64,000 bases of DNA from Ctena decussata (Eukaryota > Mollusca > Bivalvia > Lucinida > Lucinidae). The notes beneath the pieces are model-generated. The model was not told the DNA's origin. It worked only from the letters and a program-made list of their open reading frames with translations, and made no database searches. The stretch spans positions 19,141,928 through 19,205,927 of the forward strand of contig OZ022513.1 of assembly GCA_963989385.1 (NCBI GenBank), in the 5' to 3' direction. This document shows positions 1 through 12,100 of this stretch, one piece after another (position 1 is the stretch's first letter; the number at the start of each line of letters is the position of its first letter). A program made the translations under genes and the position numbers.

Positions 1-240
1 CAAGAATGACATAGTTCATAGTAGAATATCATAGTTAATAATAGAATGTCCTGCTTTATAATAATAGAATGAGAGACCTTATAATAAGTCATAAGTAATG
101 GTAGAAGTGCCATTGTTATAATAGAATGCAGTATAACTCATAGAAAATCATGGTTGACAGAATATCAAAGTTCATAGAATGCGAGAGTTTATTATGAAAT
201 ATCGGTTTTTAGAATGACGTAGCTTGGTATATCACAAAAT
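1..240. repeat. Degenerate short tandem repeats (atagaatg-acatagtt motif)
   Basis: A run of imperfect units of about 20 bp built from ATAGAATG and CATAGTT words. The same words fill about 8815-9127 and 13388-13500. The block marks both ends of the duplicated segment and may have mediated the tandem duplication by misalignment, which is an inference. No coding signal is present. Confidence 0.7.
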
Positions 241-2361
241 AACAACCTGATATGTAAACATGCTTTCTAACGGAAATATCTGAAGTAAAACAATGAAAAC
301 AATGAAAAGATCTCCAGGAAATGCCACAATCAAAGACTGCAGTCCTCTTCTGATACATAGAAGAAGAGTAGTAAAAACGGGAAATTACAAAATGAGTATG
401 TTGACTGTAAAACAATCAATATTTTGCGGTATCAAAATTTCGCGGTTTGTTGCAAATGACATATTGGCGCATTTATGGTATAACATGGCTCGAGATAGTC
501 AAGAAATTTGATGTATATTTGTATCAATGTTTTCTTATTTTTTATTAAACTATATATACAACAATGTATAGTTTAATGGATCGGTATAGAAAATATCTCA
601 AATAGTCATCAGGTTCTCCTTTTTATCTGATCCTCGGTTAAGCTGTGCTTATATAGTCCGTTTGCTACCAAATGCAAACGGCATCCCCAATATCTTCTCA
701 AAATTGGTGAGAGATAGAAGAGTTTCGAACTGCTCATTCTCAATCTTTATCCTATACATAACAAAATAATAATTTCGTAGAAACGTGCGGCTTTGCATAA
801 AAAAAGTTTCTTTACAAAACAGGGACCTAAGATATGTCATTTTCGCCTCTTAATTACAAGGGAGTAAAACTTGGCTGTTGGAATTCACGTTTAGTCTGAC
901 GTGTTACAGCATGTGACCAATGTGTGTTATCCTTGGAACCGAATTTGCATAATTATATGAAATTTTATTTCGAATCGATTTTTTCTACTTTTGGTATCAC
1001 CCATATATTATCATATTTTGAAACATGCACTTTTTACTTGCAAAACTATATAATAGTTAAAAGTTTATTTACAATATAGTATCACCTGACCAATGGCACC
1101 ATGCGTTACGCGTGCGGACACGTGAATACATTTTACTATTTTATTCATATACGCCCACAACTGTAGTAAACAACGAGCTTACGCTGTTGCCTATCAACAA
1201 TAGTTTGGCTGTTCTAACCAGCAGACGACGCCCTTCCTTTATCAGCTTTACTGTATTTTAAAATGATAATCCTTTTACTGTATTTTAAAATGATAATCCT
1301 TTCAAAGCAACCTTCTGTTTGATATTTATAAATACAACTTCCTTTCAACATCTTGGGCCCGTAAGATGACCCATTTATGCCTAGCATTCCTGAAAGCGAC
1401 AAAGGCAAACTTTACAGACGCAGAAAGCAGCGTCTGATCCGGATCGACACTGTTTGCGTAAACTTCGCAGCGATTTCTATAAAATGATATAAAACAAGAC
1501 ACCCCTGAATGATGAACAGGTTCATCCATTTGTTAAGGATAGAAGAGCCTCCACTAGACAAAGATTGGTTAAAGATTTACTCCCTTGATAATACATGTAA
1601 TAGCAAAAAATGATTTGATGAAATATTTCATGCAATACCTCCGACATGAAGTAAATATACATTTGAAATAGAGTTTAGATAGTAATATTTGCTAAAAATG
1701 ACTTTTAACAAAAATCAGGTAGATTTTTAAACTATCGCTGCAGCTCTCGAAATCGCATTACTGGACAAAAATAATTCATTCATACGTCACAGAAAAATAC
1801 CTGTACATGATCACATGGCACAAGTGGTCAAAATCGATACTCTTACAGGCCGTGGGGAAATAGGTAATTTGCATTTTAATTTGAAGATTAGTTTTCGTTC
1901 CACATTTATCGAAAAAAACATGCATTTTCTCAAAACGTGTACGATTAATTATGGGACTATTACATATTGTCTAACGAAATTTTGTTACAAAATATCATTT
2001 CTGAAAACATGAAATGAACGAGGGAGACAACCTTTAATTATATTGTCGATAAACATTGTACTATCCAGTAGGGCTGAAAATAGCGAACCAGTTGAATAAC
2101 GGAAAAATGAAACACTTACCATAATTCAAATAACCTAATAGCAAAAACAACCCCAGAGGTACCAACGTTCTTTCTTTTTTAAACATGTCACTTTAAGTGA
2201 AGAACAACAAGTGAAACATACTGTCAGGGTGGCAAGTTTCAGGAATGAGGCAAAATGAAACATCCAAGGCACTATGTAAATACGTTTAGAAAACCTTGGG
2301 CTATTTAAAATCCAGTGAATGTGATCTACAAGTACTGATGAACACTCAAAGGTATTGTGCA
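241..2361. other. No gene seen; duplicated repeat-rich DNA
   Basis: No convincing ORF, RNA gene or splice structure. It holds a small minisatellite (1246-1301) and a fragment of a dispersed repeat at about 1370-1450 (CCCATTTATGCC end). The rest matches 13500-15363 of copy B. Confidence 0.6.
1246..1301. repeat. 27-bp minisatellite, two units (copy A)
   Basis: Two direct copies of a unit containing TTTACTGTATTTTAAAATGA. The paralogous locus at 14243-14352 has four units, so the repeat number has changed since the segment duplicated. Confidence 0.8.
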
Positions 2362-2694
2362 CACAGGGTATAATCGATTCCGCCAATTTTCGCTTCCTGC
2401 AGAAACTGTACATCATATTTGGCTTCCGCCGAGACTGTCCGCGAACTCTTGCTTCCTGCTGAGACTTCTGTCCTCGAAAAATAGCTTCCTGCCGAGACTG
2501 TCCGCGTGATTCTGCTTCCTGCCAAGAGCCTCGGCAGGAAGCAGAATCACGCGGACAGTCTCGGCAGGAAGCCATTTATCATGTACAGAAGTCTCGGCAG
2601 GAAGCAAGAGTTCGCGGACAGTCTCGGCGGAAGCCAAATATGATGTACAGTCTCTGCATGAAGCGAAAATTAGCGGAATCGATTATACCCTGTG
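2362..2694. mobile_element. 333-bp palindromic foldback element, copy A insertion
   Basis: Nearly perfect inverted repeat from CACAGGGTATAATCGATT to its complement. The arms are built of repeated modules (GCTTCCTGCCGAGACTGTCC type). Flanked by a 5-bp direct repeat GTGCA (2357-2361 and 2695-2699). No coding capacity. The superfamily is not certain: a CAC start with a 5-bp duplication is reminiscent of Transib, but the TIR is not a clear match. Confidence 0.85.
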
Positions 2695-2860
2695 GTGCAG
2701 CAAACTAGTAGGCTAATTAGATAACGTCTGTGATTAGGTACCTTCTTTTCTGTTTTGAAACTACAAAAGCAAACACTATTTAACAGATAATAATAAAAGT
2801 ATCAATCTTTCTTATTTGCAAGCATAACCTATCGCTTAAAGGTATTTAGAGAAACCTTAA

Positions 2861-3084
2861 CCCATTAATGCCAAGCGTCCCAAAATGGGGCATAGGCAAA
2901 CAATGCAGACCCAGATCAGACGCGTCTGATCAGGTTCTTCACTATTTACATGAGAGAAATGAGAATTTCTCCTAAAAAAGAAATAAAAATGAGAAAAATA
3001 AACTAAACCAGACAAATGCTTGATTGACAAATAGACTCATCATCCAGTTGATAAGAATTGAATAGTCCTTTTGGCATAAATGGG
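2861..3084. mobile_element. TTAA-flanked MITE (CCCATTAATGCC ends), copy A
   Basis: Terminal inverted repeats CCCATTAATGCC / GGCATAAATGGG are directly bordered by TTAA on both sides (2857-2860, 3085-3088). This is the target duplication typical of piggyBac-type transposition. The centre holds the palindrome AGATCAGACGCGTCTGATC. No ORF. Confidence 0.7.
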
Positions 3085-3289
3085 TTAATAATGTTACGAG
3101 GGCGAGACAAGAACAAACCAGCCTTCCCGATTTGTAATTGATCAAGAAGACTATGACTTTCAAATCTGGCTGGTTCCCAGTATTTAGGCATGTGACAAAA
3201 ATTGTATCTGTACCGGTTCATTCATTGAAAAGATAATTAATGTTAAACACGGCCAGTGATTCCATTTCAATGTTGCAATAATTTAGATA

Positions 3290-3527
3290 TGAGCCGCGAC
3301 ACGACAAAACCAACAATGTGGTTGTGCGCCCAGCGCGGACTCAGATCAGCCTTGGCATCCACCCAGTCTGAGCAGAGTCTTTCCAAAGCACTCAAAGGGT
3401 AGCAAAGGGACAAAGCTACCTCCATGCGGACAGCGAAGGCTCTGATCAGACTGGGCGGATGCCCAGGCTGATCTGAGTCTGCGGTGTCCGCACAACCACA
3501 TTGTTGGTTTTGTCGTGTCGCGGCTCA
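3290..3527. mobile_element. TGAGCCGCGACACGAC foldback MITE with TA duplication
   Basis: Inverted repeats TGAGCCGCGACACGACAAAA ... complement, with internal AGATCAGCCTGGGCATCC segments in both arms. The element is flanked by TA (3288-3289 and 3528-3529). Copy B at 16291-16292 has a single TA and no insert, so it is a preserved empty site. This supports Tc1/mariner-type mobilisation. At least six relatives occur in the window. Confidence 0.9.
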
Positions 3528-3582
3528 TATGTTTTATATGGACTGAAATGGATTGTATGCGAATAACTACATAATGAATTAG

Positions 3583-3649
3583 CCCAACAGGTACATGACG
3601 TCGTAAAGACGTCCTATTGTATTCGATGCGTCGTGATGTACCCGCTGGG
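3583..3649. mobile_element. Small GACGTC palindrome element (copy A)
   Basis: A 67-bp foldback bordered by CCCAACAGG / CCCGCTGGG, with ATGACGTCGTAAAGACGTCC inside. Shortest and most degraded member of the CCCAGCAGGCA family seen in this window. Confidence 0.65.
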
Positions 3650-3734
3650 AGCCTTCTGCACGATTATATGCTCAAGTAAACTTCTGGGTTCATCCAGCTG
3701 ATGAAGAAATGGTATTGCGACGTAAAATGTTATC

Positions 3735-6700
3735 AGAGGACCAATGGTCCTGTAGCTCACCTGACACCTTCTGTCAACAGACACAATTTGTCATTTCGCT
3801 CATTTTTTTACAAATTTGATAAGGAATGCATATTTTAATTTTAAAATCTCAGTGACCTTGAGCAAAGTTCAAAAATGGTCTTATGCATAGGCCTAAAAGG
3901 TTTCCATGAAATCAACTGTTTAAGCGTTTTCCATGCAAAAGCATCACATACCAAAGTTGACCTTGACCTAAATTTGATCAAGGTCAATGCACAGTCATGA
4001 TTTGTATAAACTATTATGGGCCCGAGTCCCCAATGCTGTATACCAAGCCACTAGGTCATTGGGCTTTTGGTTCTGGGGAAGAATATCTTTTAAGGGTTTT
4101 ACCATATATAGGCATGGCGATTATCTTGTTCATGTGACCATCAGGTTTGATTTCTTTGACCCGGTGAAGCTCCATATGAAGTATGGCTTCAATTGGCCAA
4201 GTGGCTTCAGAGAAGATGTTTGAAAATGTTGACAGGATACAGAATCTTAGTGACCTTGAACAAAGGTCAAAAAATAACCTTGACCTTCGGCAACATAATA
4301 TCTTCATTTGCTCATTTAAGTTACCATATATACCAAAGAGTATGCCTAAAACATATATGGTTTCTGAGAAATCCACTGTTTGTGCATTTTCCAATGTAAA
4401 AGCATAAAGCATCAAAATTGACCTTGCCATGAATTAGGTCAAAGTAAATTGACAGTCATGATTTGTATAAATAATGATGGACCTGAGTCCTCAATGCTTC
4501 AAACCAAGTTACAAGGTCGAAAGCCTTTCAGTTCTTGAGAAGAATCATTTGAAGTGTTTGTACCATATGTTGGTGTTGGGGCCATTTAAGTCATGTGGCC
4601 AAGACCATCTACACGTACTTTGGTTCTTTTGGCCTACAAAAGCTCTGTATGAAATATGGCTTCAATCGGCCCAGTGGCTCTGGAAAAATAACCTTGACCT
4701 TCGGCAACATAATATCTTCATTTGCTCATTTAATTTACCATATATACCAAAGAGTATGCCTAAAACATATATAGTTTCTGAGAAATCCACTGTTTGTGCA
4801 TTTTCCAATGTAAAAGCATAAAGCATCAAAATTGACCTTGCCATGAATTAGGTCAAAGTAAATTGACAGTCATGATTTGTATAAATAATGATGGACCTGA
4901 GTCCTCAATGCTTCAAACCAAGTTACAAGGTCGAAAGCCTTTCAGTTTTTGAGAAGAATCATTTGAAGTGTTTGTACCATATGTTGGTGTTGGGGCCATT
5001 TATGTCATGTGGCCAAGACCATCTACACGTTTGGTTCTTTTGGCCTACAAAAGCTCTGTATGAAATATGGCTTCAATCGGCCCAGTGGCTCTGGAGAAAA
5101 AGATGTTTGAAGATGTTGACGGGTGACAGAGTCTCAGTGTAGTTGCACAAAGGCTAAAGAATGACCTTCACCTTAAGCGACATAATTTCTTCATGTAGTC
5201 ATTAAGTAAACCATAAATACCAAATATTATAACTTAGACTTTAAAATTTCTGAGAAATCTACTGGTTAAGCATTTCCAATACAAAAGCATGACATACCAA
5301 AATTAACCTTGCCATAAATTAGGTCAAGATCAATGCACAGTCATGATTTGTAAAAATTATGATGGACCCGAGACCTCAATGCGACATACTAAGGCACAAT
5401 GGCATAAGGCCTTTGGTTCTTGAGAAGAAGAATTTTGAAAGGTTTTACAATATATGGGCGTGGCGGCCATCTTGGTCATGTGACAAAGACCATCTGAACA
5501 AAATTTGCTTCCTTTAGCCCACTGAAGCTCCGTATGAAATATATGGCTTTAATCGGCCCAGTGGCTTCAGAGAAGATGATCGAAAATGTTGACACGAGAC
5601 AGAATTTCAGTATCCTTGAACAAAGGTCAAAGAATGACCTTGACCTTAAGCGACATAATTTCTTCATCTAGTCATTTAGTTAACAATATATAACAAATAT
5701 TATACCTAAGGCTTTAATAGTTTTTGAGAAATCCTCTATTTCAGCATGTACCCATACAAAAGCAAAACGAACCAAAGTTGACCGTGTCGTACATTAGGTG
5801 AAGGTCAATGCACGGTCATGATTTGTACCAATTATGATGGACCTGAGTCCTACATGCAACATACCAAGCCACAAGGTTTATGGTTCTGGAGAAGAACATT
5901 TTTGAATGGTTTTACAATATATGGACATGGCGGCCATCTTGGACATGTGACCAAGACCATCTAAAACTTTGGTTCCTTTGGCCCACAGAAGCTCTGTATA
6001 AACTATGGCTTCAATCGTCTCAGTGGCTTCAGAGGAAAAGATGTTTGAAAATGTTGACAGCAGAAAGAACCTCATTGTAGCTGAACAAAGGTCAAAGAAT
6101 GACCTTGACCTTAAGTGACATAATTTCTTCATCTAGTCATTAAGTTAACCATATATACCAAATATTATACCTGAGGCTTAAATTGTGTCTGAGAAATCCA
6201 CTGTTTGAGCATTTCCAATACAAAAGCATAACATACCAAAATTGACCTTGCCATCAATTAGGTCAAGGTAAATGCAGCTTGCCATAAATTAGGTCAAGGT
6301 CAATGCAAGGTCATGATTAGTTCAAATTATGATGGACCCGAGTCCTAAATGCAACATACAAAGCCACAAGGCCATTAGGCCTTTGGTTTTGGAGAGGAAA
6401 CATTTGAAGGGTTTTTACCATATATGAGCGCAGTGGCCATCATTTTCATGTAACCAACCATCTAAACAAACTTTGGTTCCCTTTGCCGACTGAAACTCCT
6501 TATGATATAGGACTTCAATGGCTTCAGAGTAGAAGATGTTTGAAAATGTTGACAGGAGACAGAATCTCAGTGTCCTTGAACAAAGGTCAAAGAATGGCCT
6601 TGACGTTAAGCGACATAATTTCTTCATCTAGTCATTTATTTAACCATATATACCAGATATACACAGTGTGTCCTAAATAAGGTCAAGGACAACCTGAGGT

Positions 6701-7506
6701 CATCATTCGTACAAACTATGATGGGCTTGAATGCCTGATGCTACATATTAGGTTTTAAGGTCATATTCTTTCGGTTCTGGAGAAGAAGATTTTTTAATTT
6801 TTTTTTTTCTTCTTTTTTTTTTTAATATATATATTTGGGCTTGGCGGCCATCTTGGTCATGTGACCGAGACCATCTGAACAAACTACGGTTCCTTTAGCC
6901 CACTATTTAAGCTCTGCATGGCAAATGGCTTCAGTCGGCCCAGTGGTTTCAGAGGAGAGGATGATTGAAAAGGAGACAGAATCTTAGTATCCTTGAACAA
7001 AGGTCAACGAATGACCTTGACCTAAAGCGACATATTTGTTTTCATCTAGTCATTTAGTTAACCGTATATACCAAATAGTAAACCTGAGGCTTAAATCCAC
7101 TGTTCAAGCATTTTCCCATACCAAAGCATAACGTATCAAATTGACCATGTCGTAAATTAGGTCAGTGTCAGCCTACGGTCATCATTTGTATAAACTATGA
7201 TGGGCTCGAATGCCCGATGCTGCATAACAGGTTTCAAGGCCATTAGGCGTTCGGTTCTGGAGAAGAAGAGTTTTGAAGTGTTTACCATATATGGGCGTGG
7301 CGGCCATTTTGGTCATGTAACCCATATATTCCAAATAAAATTTTGTTCCACCGACCTAGGTAGGCTGCATTTAAAATATGGCTTCAATCGGCCCAGTGGT
7401 TTCAGAGAAGACGATGTTTAAAAATGTTGACGACGGACGGATTGACGACGGATGTCTGGCTATACTATAAGTTCACCTATGAGCCTAAAGGCTCAGGTGA
7501 CCTAAT
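3735..7506. repeat. Array element with degenerate units of about 450 bp (copy A)
   Basis: Starts with AGAGGACCAATGGTCCTGTA and AGCTCACCTGA, ends with ATGAGCCTAAAGGCTCAGGTGA. In between are about eight diverged direct units, each marked by CAAAGGTCAAAGAATGACCTTGACC-like and TTTCTTCATCTAGTCATTTA-like blocks and by GGTCATGTGACCAAGACCAT-like blocks. Each unit can give short ORFs by chance; none is a gene. The hairpin ends resemble those of the elements at 9128, 22100, 35087 and 45149. Confidence 0.8.
4273..5100. repeat. Internal 414-bp tandem duplication, copy A only
   Basis: 4273-4686 and 4687-5100 are nearly identical direct copies (both include the GACCTTCGGCAACATAATAT block). Copy B has this block once, at about 17221, so the duplication happened after the segment duplication, or one unit was lost from B. 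Confidence 0.85.
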
Positions 7507-7884
7507 AAATGCGGAAATTTTGCCATGGTTTTATATTTTTTCGTACGCATGGCAAGATAAAAGTAATAATTATTGGTTAATAATGAAATGTCGTAGTTCA
7601 TGACAAAATGTCATAACCTGTAACAGACCGACCTAGTTCATTTAAATAGGAGATAACGGGAATCCCCAGAGTGACGTCATCGGACGATCACGTGGGTAGT
7701 TTGGTTGGCAAAAAGATAGCGACAGGATTTTGCTTTATTTTTCCATCATTTTTGTCTCTGGTACACAGTCATGTTTTTCCACCATTTTGCAAAGGTGATT
7801 TCCTGTTTGGTTGCCTTGGAAACTAAATGCTTCCTAAGATAAGTCTAATGTTGAAGGATTTTTCTTTTCTTTTTTTGAATTAAA

Positions 7885-8072
7885 ATCTTAAAAAGTTCCT
7901 TCAAGAGCAGAGAATACATACAGAAGTAGGAACATGGGCCAGACTACGTAGTTTCGGCTAATAAAGCCTCGTCAGTGACCCTGACCATATCTGGTGACGA
8001 AACCAGAAAAAAAGCATACAGTATTACTGTAATTTCTTAATTTTAATTGGACAGTCGATTCAAAGACTGAAG
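7885..8072 (-). repeat. Diverged retrozyme-like segment
   Basis: Read on the minus strand, this follows the same order as the 375-nt monomer at 18126-18871: CAGTCTTTGA-CGACTG block, T-run, CTGGT/ACCAG hairpin, hammerhead core, then TTC-TACTT-TGCTCTT-AAGGA. The outer parts do not match. This suggests a shared ancestor or a captured fragment inside the TIR element. Confidence 0.75.
7936..7981 (-). ncRNA. Type-I hammerhead ribozyme motif
   Basis: On the minus strand: stem I strand GGGUCA (7976-7981), core CUGACGA (7969-7975), stem II GGCU/AGCC with a UUAUU loop (7956-7968), GAAA (7952-7955), a short stem III in CUACGUAG (7944-7951), then U and cleavage base C (7943, 7942), and stem I partner UGGCCC (7936-7941). 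All conserved core positions are present. Stem I pairs over six positions with one G-U. Predicted cleavage lies between 7942 and 7941. Self-cleavage is inferred from the motif only. Confidence 0.85.
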
Positions 8073-9127
8073 TCTGCGAATATACAGCAACCGATAAAAC
8101 CATTGCAATTAATGTCTTAATCGCCTGTTGCGCCAAAAAGATAGTTATTTGATTACTTAAATTCATTTAATCACTCGGTCTGGACCATTGACTCGCTCCG
8201 GAACCGGGCTGTTTCTCTTCATGACTTCGACTGAATAAATAAAATAAAAATAAATTGGAAGTATTGAAAATCAGAATTTTTGCCCCTTCGACGATCAAGG
8301 TGGTTAGTAAATATAACAGAGGTAATAGGAAACGGAAGACAATAAAGTACAAAATACAGAAACTTGTATCTAACGAGAACTATTGCAAAAAAATATTGAT
8401 CTGATCTAGGGACAAGTACATTTAATAAATAAATTAGTTAATATTCGTGATTGCAATTCATAAGATGATGCTATAAAACGGTAAAGGATAATATATAAAC
8501 AGGAAAAAATCCCTGTTTTGAAATGACTATAAGTAATTACCACAATACTTAGTCCGAGCTCATGACATTTAAACAAACTCTCTCTCTCTCTAATTATTAG
8601 CCCGTGACATTATAGGAAGGGACACGCACATTATAATAATCGAGGTTTATTTGATGTCATCATATAAATGAAAACATAATGCGTAAAATACAAGGCATGA
8701 TTAATTAGGTATTTTCAACATCACCCCATAAACGTTGAATATATCGTGATTGACCAACTGAGGCTGGGGAATCCCCTTGCAATCTTATCGATGACGTCAC
8801 CGCGTTATCTCCTATAGAAAGGCATAGTTTATAATACGTAGAATGAATAGTCAATAATGTAATGACATAGTTTATACAAGATTATAGAATCAAATAGTTT
8901 ATGTTCTAGTTTAGAATAAAATGACACAGTTGATATTAGAATCACATAGTTTATAATGAGTTTATAATAGGACATAGTTTATGATACAATGGCATAGTTT
9001 ATAATAGAACATAATTTGTAATAGAATGACATAATTCATCGTAGAATATCATAGTTTTAACAGAATATCCTGGTCTATGATAATAGAATGAGAGACTTGA
9101 TAATAGAAAGTCATCAGTAATGATAAT

Positions 9128-12100
9128 TAGAGGGCCATGCGGCCCTGAACGGCTCACCTGAGCAATTGCCAAAGTGGCTTTGACTTATGTCTGAAATGGT
9201 CAAAAAATGAGTCTTGGGCCAAAAGTCAAAGACTGACCAAGACCTCTTGTACTCATAAATCTTCATGTACTCATCAAGACAACCATATGTACCATTTTCT
9301 AGGCGAAATCTTCAAAACTTTCCTGAAATCTTATGTTCTAGCATTTTTCCATATTTGACCTTGCCGTAAAATGGTCAAGGTCAACCCATTGTCATCATTA
9401 TAAACACTCTTAATAGAACTCGAGTACCCAATGCTCACCAATCAACCCCTGGAGGCTCTATAAGTAATGTGATTACAATTGGCCCTTTGGTTTTGAGGAA
9501 ATGTTTGAAAATGTCACAATATGAGAGATTTGGGTCAAAGGTCAAAGAATGACCTTGACCTCGTGTACTCATAATGCTTCATGACCTCATTAAGACAACT
9601 GTATATACCAATTTTAGGCCAAAAACTTCCCATGAAATCTTATGTTCCAGCATTTTCCCATATTTGACCTTGCCATAAAAAAGGTCAAGGTCAACCCAAG
9701 GTCATAATTTGAACAATCTTGAAAGTATTGGAATCCCAACTGCTACATACGAAGTTTCAAGGCCATCGGTCAATTAGTTCTGGAGAATAAGATTTTTAAA
9801 TGTTTTACCATATATGGTCATGACGGCCATGTTGGTCATGTGACCCAGACCATTTAAAAGAATTTTCGTTTCCTCAACCCCTGAAGGCTCTATATCATAT
9901 TTGGTTACAATTGCTCATTGGCTTTTAAGAAGAAGTTTGAAAGTGTCAAACTATGAGAATTCAGGGTCAATGGGCCAAAGAACGACCTTGACCTCTTGTA
10001 CTCATGAATCTTGATGTACTCATTAAGATGACTGTATTTATCAATTTTTAGGCCAAAATCTTCAAACCTTTCCATGAAATCTTATGTTCTAGCATTTTCC
10101 CATATTTGGCCTTGCCGTAAAATGGTCAAGGTCAACCCAATGTCATCATTTTGAACACTCTAAATAGAACTGGAGAACCCAATGCTACATACCAAGTTTC
10201 AAGGCCATCGGTTGATTGATTCTGGAAAAAAAGATTTTCAAAGGTTTTTACAATATATGGGTGTGGCGGCTATGTCGGTCATGTGACCTGAACCGTTTGA
10301 ATAAATTTTCATTCCCTCAACCCGTGGAGGCTCTATATGAAATATGGTTACAATTGGCCCAGTGGTTTATGAGAAGATTGATCGAAATTGTCAAAATATG
10401 AGAGTTCTGGGTCAAAGGTCAAAGAATGACCTTGACCACTTGTACTCACAAATCTTCATGACCTCATTAAGATCATTGCATAAACCAATGTTTAGGCCTT
10501 AATCTTCAAATCTTGCCATGGAATCTTATGTTCTAGCAACATCCAATATTTGACCTTGCCGTAAAAAAGATCAAGGTCAACCCAAGGTCATAATTTGAAA
10601 AATCTTGATAGTACTGGAATCCCCACTGCTACATATTAAGTTTCAAGGCCATCGGTCAATTGGTTCTGGAGAAGAAGATTTTTAAAGGTTTTTACCATAT
10701 ATGGGCATGGCAGCTATGTTGGTCATGTGACCAGGACCGTATGAACTAGAACTGTCGGAGAATCCGACTATACCCCCGCTTAACTGCTTAAATCAAATGG
10801 TGTTATTTTCATTACAAAACACACAGAGAGAGAGAAAGAACTCATTGTCACCATGTGTACCAAATATGAATGGTTGTTGTGAAATCTGTTACAAAAAAAT
10901 TGCATTATTCAAAATCAGGAGAGAAAGAAAACTGGAAAATTATAGGGAAGAATAAGCAATCCCACAATATAACAAGTTATCATCAACCTGCATACAAAAT
11001 ATTCCAACTCTAACTTACAGATGCATAGAAATCTTTTGCAAAAATTGCATTATTCAATGTAAAGAGAGAAAGAAAATTGGACAAATACAAGGAAAAATAA
11101 GCAGGAGAAGGCTGGTTCCAACGATACAGTAAGTGATCATTAACCTGCATACCAAATATGACTACTCTAGCTTGCAAAGTTGTGGAGAAATCTTTGACAT
11201 AAAATTTCAATATTCAACGTATGGAAAGAAAGAAAGTTGAAGAAATACATAGAAGAATAAACAGGAGAAGACTGGTTTGCAATCCCACGATACAATAAGT
11301 TGTCATCAATCTGTATACCAAATACAACTACTCTAGCTTGCACGGTTGTGGAGAAATCTTTGACGAAAAATTTCATTATTCAAAGTATGGAAAGAAAAGT
11401 TAATGGACAAATACAAGGAAGAATAAGCAGGAAAAGGCTGGTTCTCAATCCCACGATACAACATGTCGTCATCAACCTGTATGCCAAATATGACCAGTCT
11501 AGCTTGCACGGTTGTGGAGGAATCTTTGACGAAAAATTTCAATATTCAAAGTATAAAGAAAGAAAATTGGACAAATACAGGGAAGAATAAATAGGAGAAG
11601 GCTGGTTTGCAATCCCACAATACGATAAGTTCTCATCAACCTGTATACCAAATACAACTACTCTAGCTTGCAAGGTTGTGTAGAAATCTTTGACGAAAAA
11701 TTTCATTATTCAAAGTATAGAAAGAAAGAATATTGAACAAATACAGGGAAGAATAAATAGGGGAAGGCTGGTTCTTAATCCCACGATACAACATGTCGTC
11801 ATCAACCTGTATGCCAAATATGACCAGTCTAGCTTGCACGGTTGTGGAGAAATCTTTGACGAAAAATTTCATTATTCAAAGTATGGAAAGAAAGAATATT
11901 GGCCAAATACGGGAAAAATAAGCAGGAGAAGGCTGGTTCTCAATCCCACGATACAACATGTCGTCATCAACCTGCATACCAAATATGACTACTCTAGCTT
12001 GCACGGTTGTGGAGAAATCTTTGACAAAATATTTCATTATTCAAAGTGTGGAAAGAAAGAAAATTGGACAAATAAAGGGAAGAATAAATAGCTGAAGGCT

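Larger units (their letters stand above)
7649..8812. mobile_element. 1.16-kb TIR element with TA duplication, hosting a hammerhead motif
   Basis: Terminal inverted repeats GGAGATAACG...TGACGTCATCG / complement, flanked by TA (7647-7648, 8813-8814). No transposase ORF, so non-autonomous. On the minus strand it contains a region related to the retrozyme (7885-8072). A CT microsatellite lies at about 8578-8591. The rest (8240-8740) is AT-rich with no recognisable feature. Confidence 0.75.
1..9017. repeat. Tandem segmental duplication, copy A
   Basis: Position 1 onward matches position about 9018 onward. Collinearity resumes at A 110 / B 13388 after a large insertion in B and continues to about A 6423 / B 19677. 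Shared landmarks are the 333-bp palindrome, the TTAA-flanked MITE, the GACGTC palindrome and the first 2.7 kb of the array element. By eye the copies are more than 90 percent identical with scattered indels. The left end of copy A lies outside the window. No host gene is seen in it. Confidence 0.9.

Noticed and set aside
3690..3710. CTGATGA word resembling a hammerhead core (also at 16568)
   Set aside because: No stem II or correctly placed GAAA and no pairing flanks.
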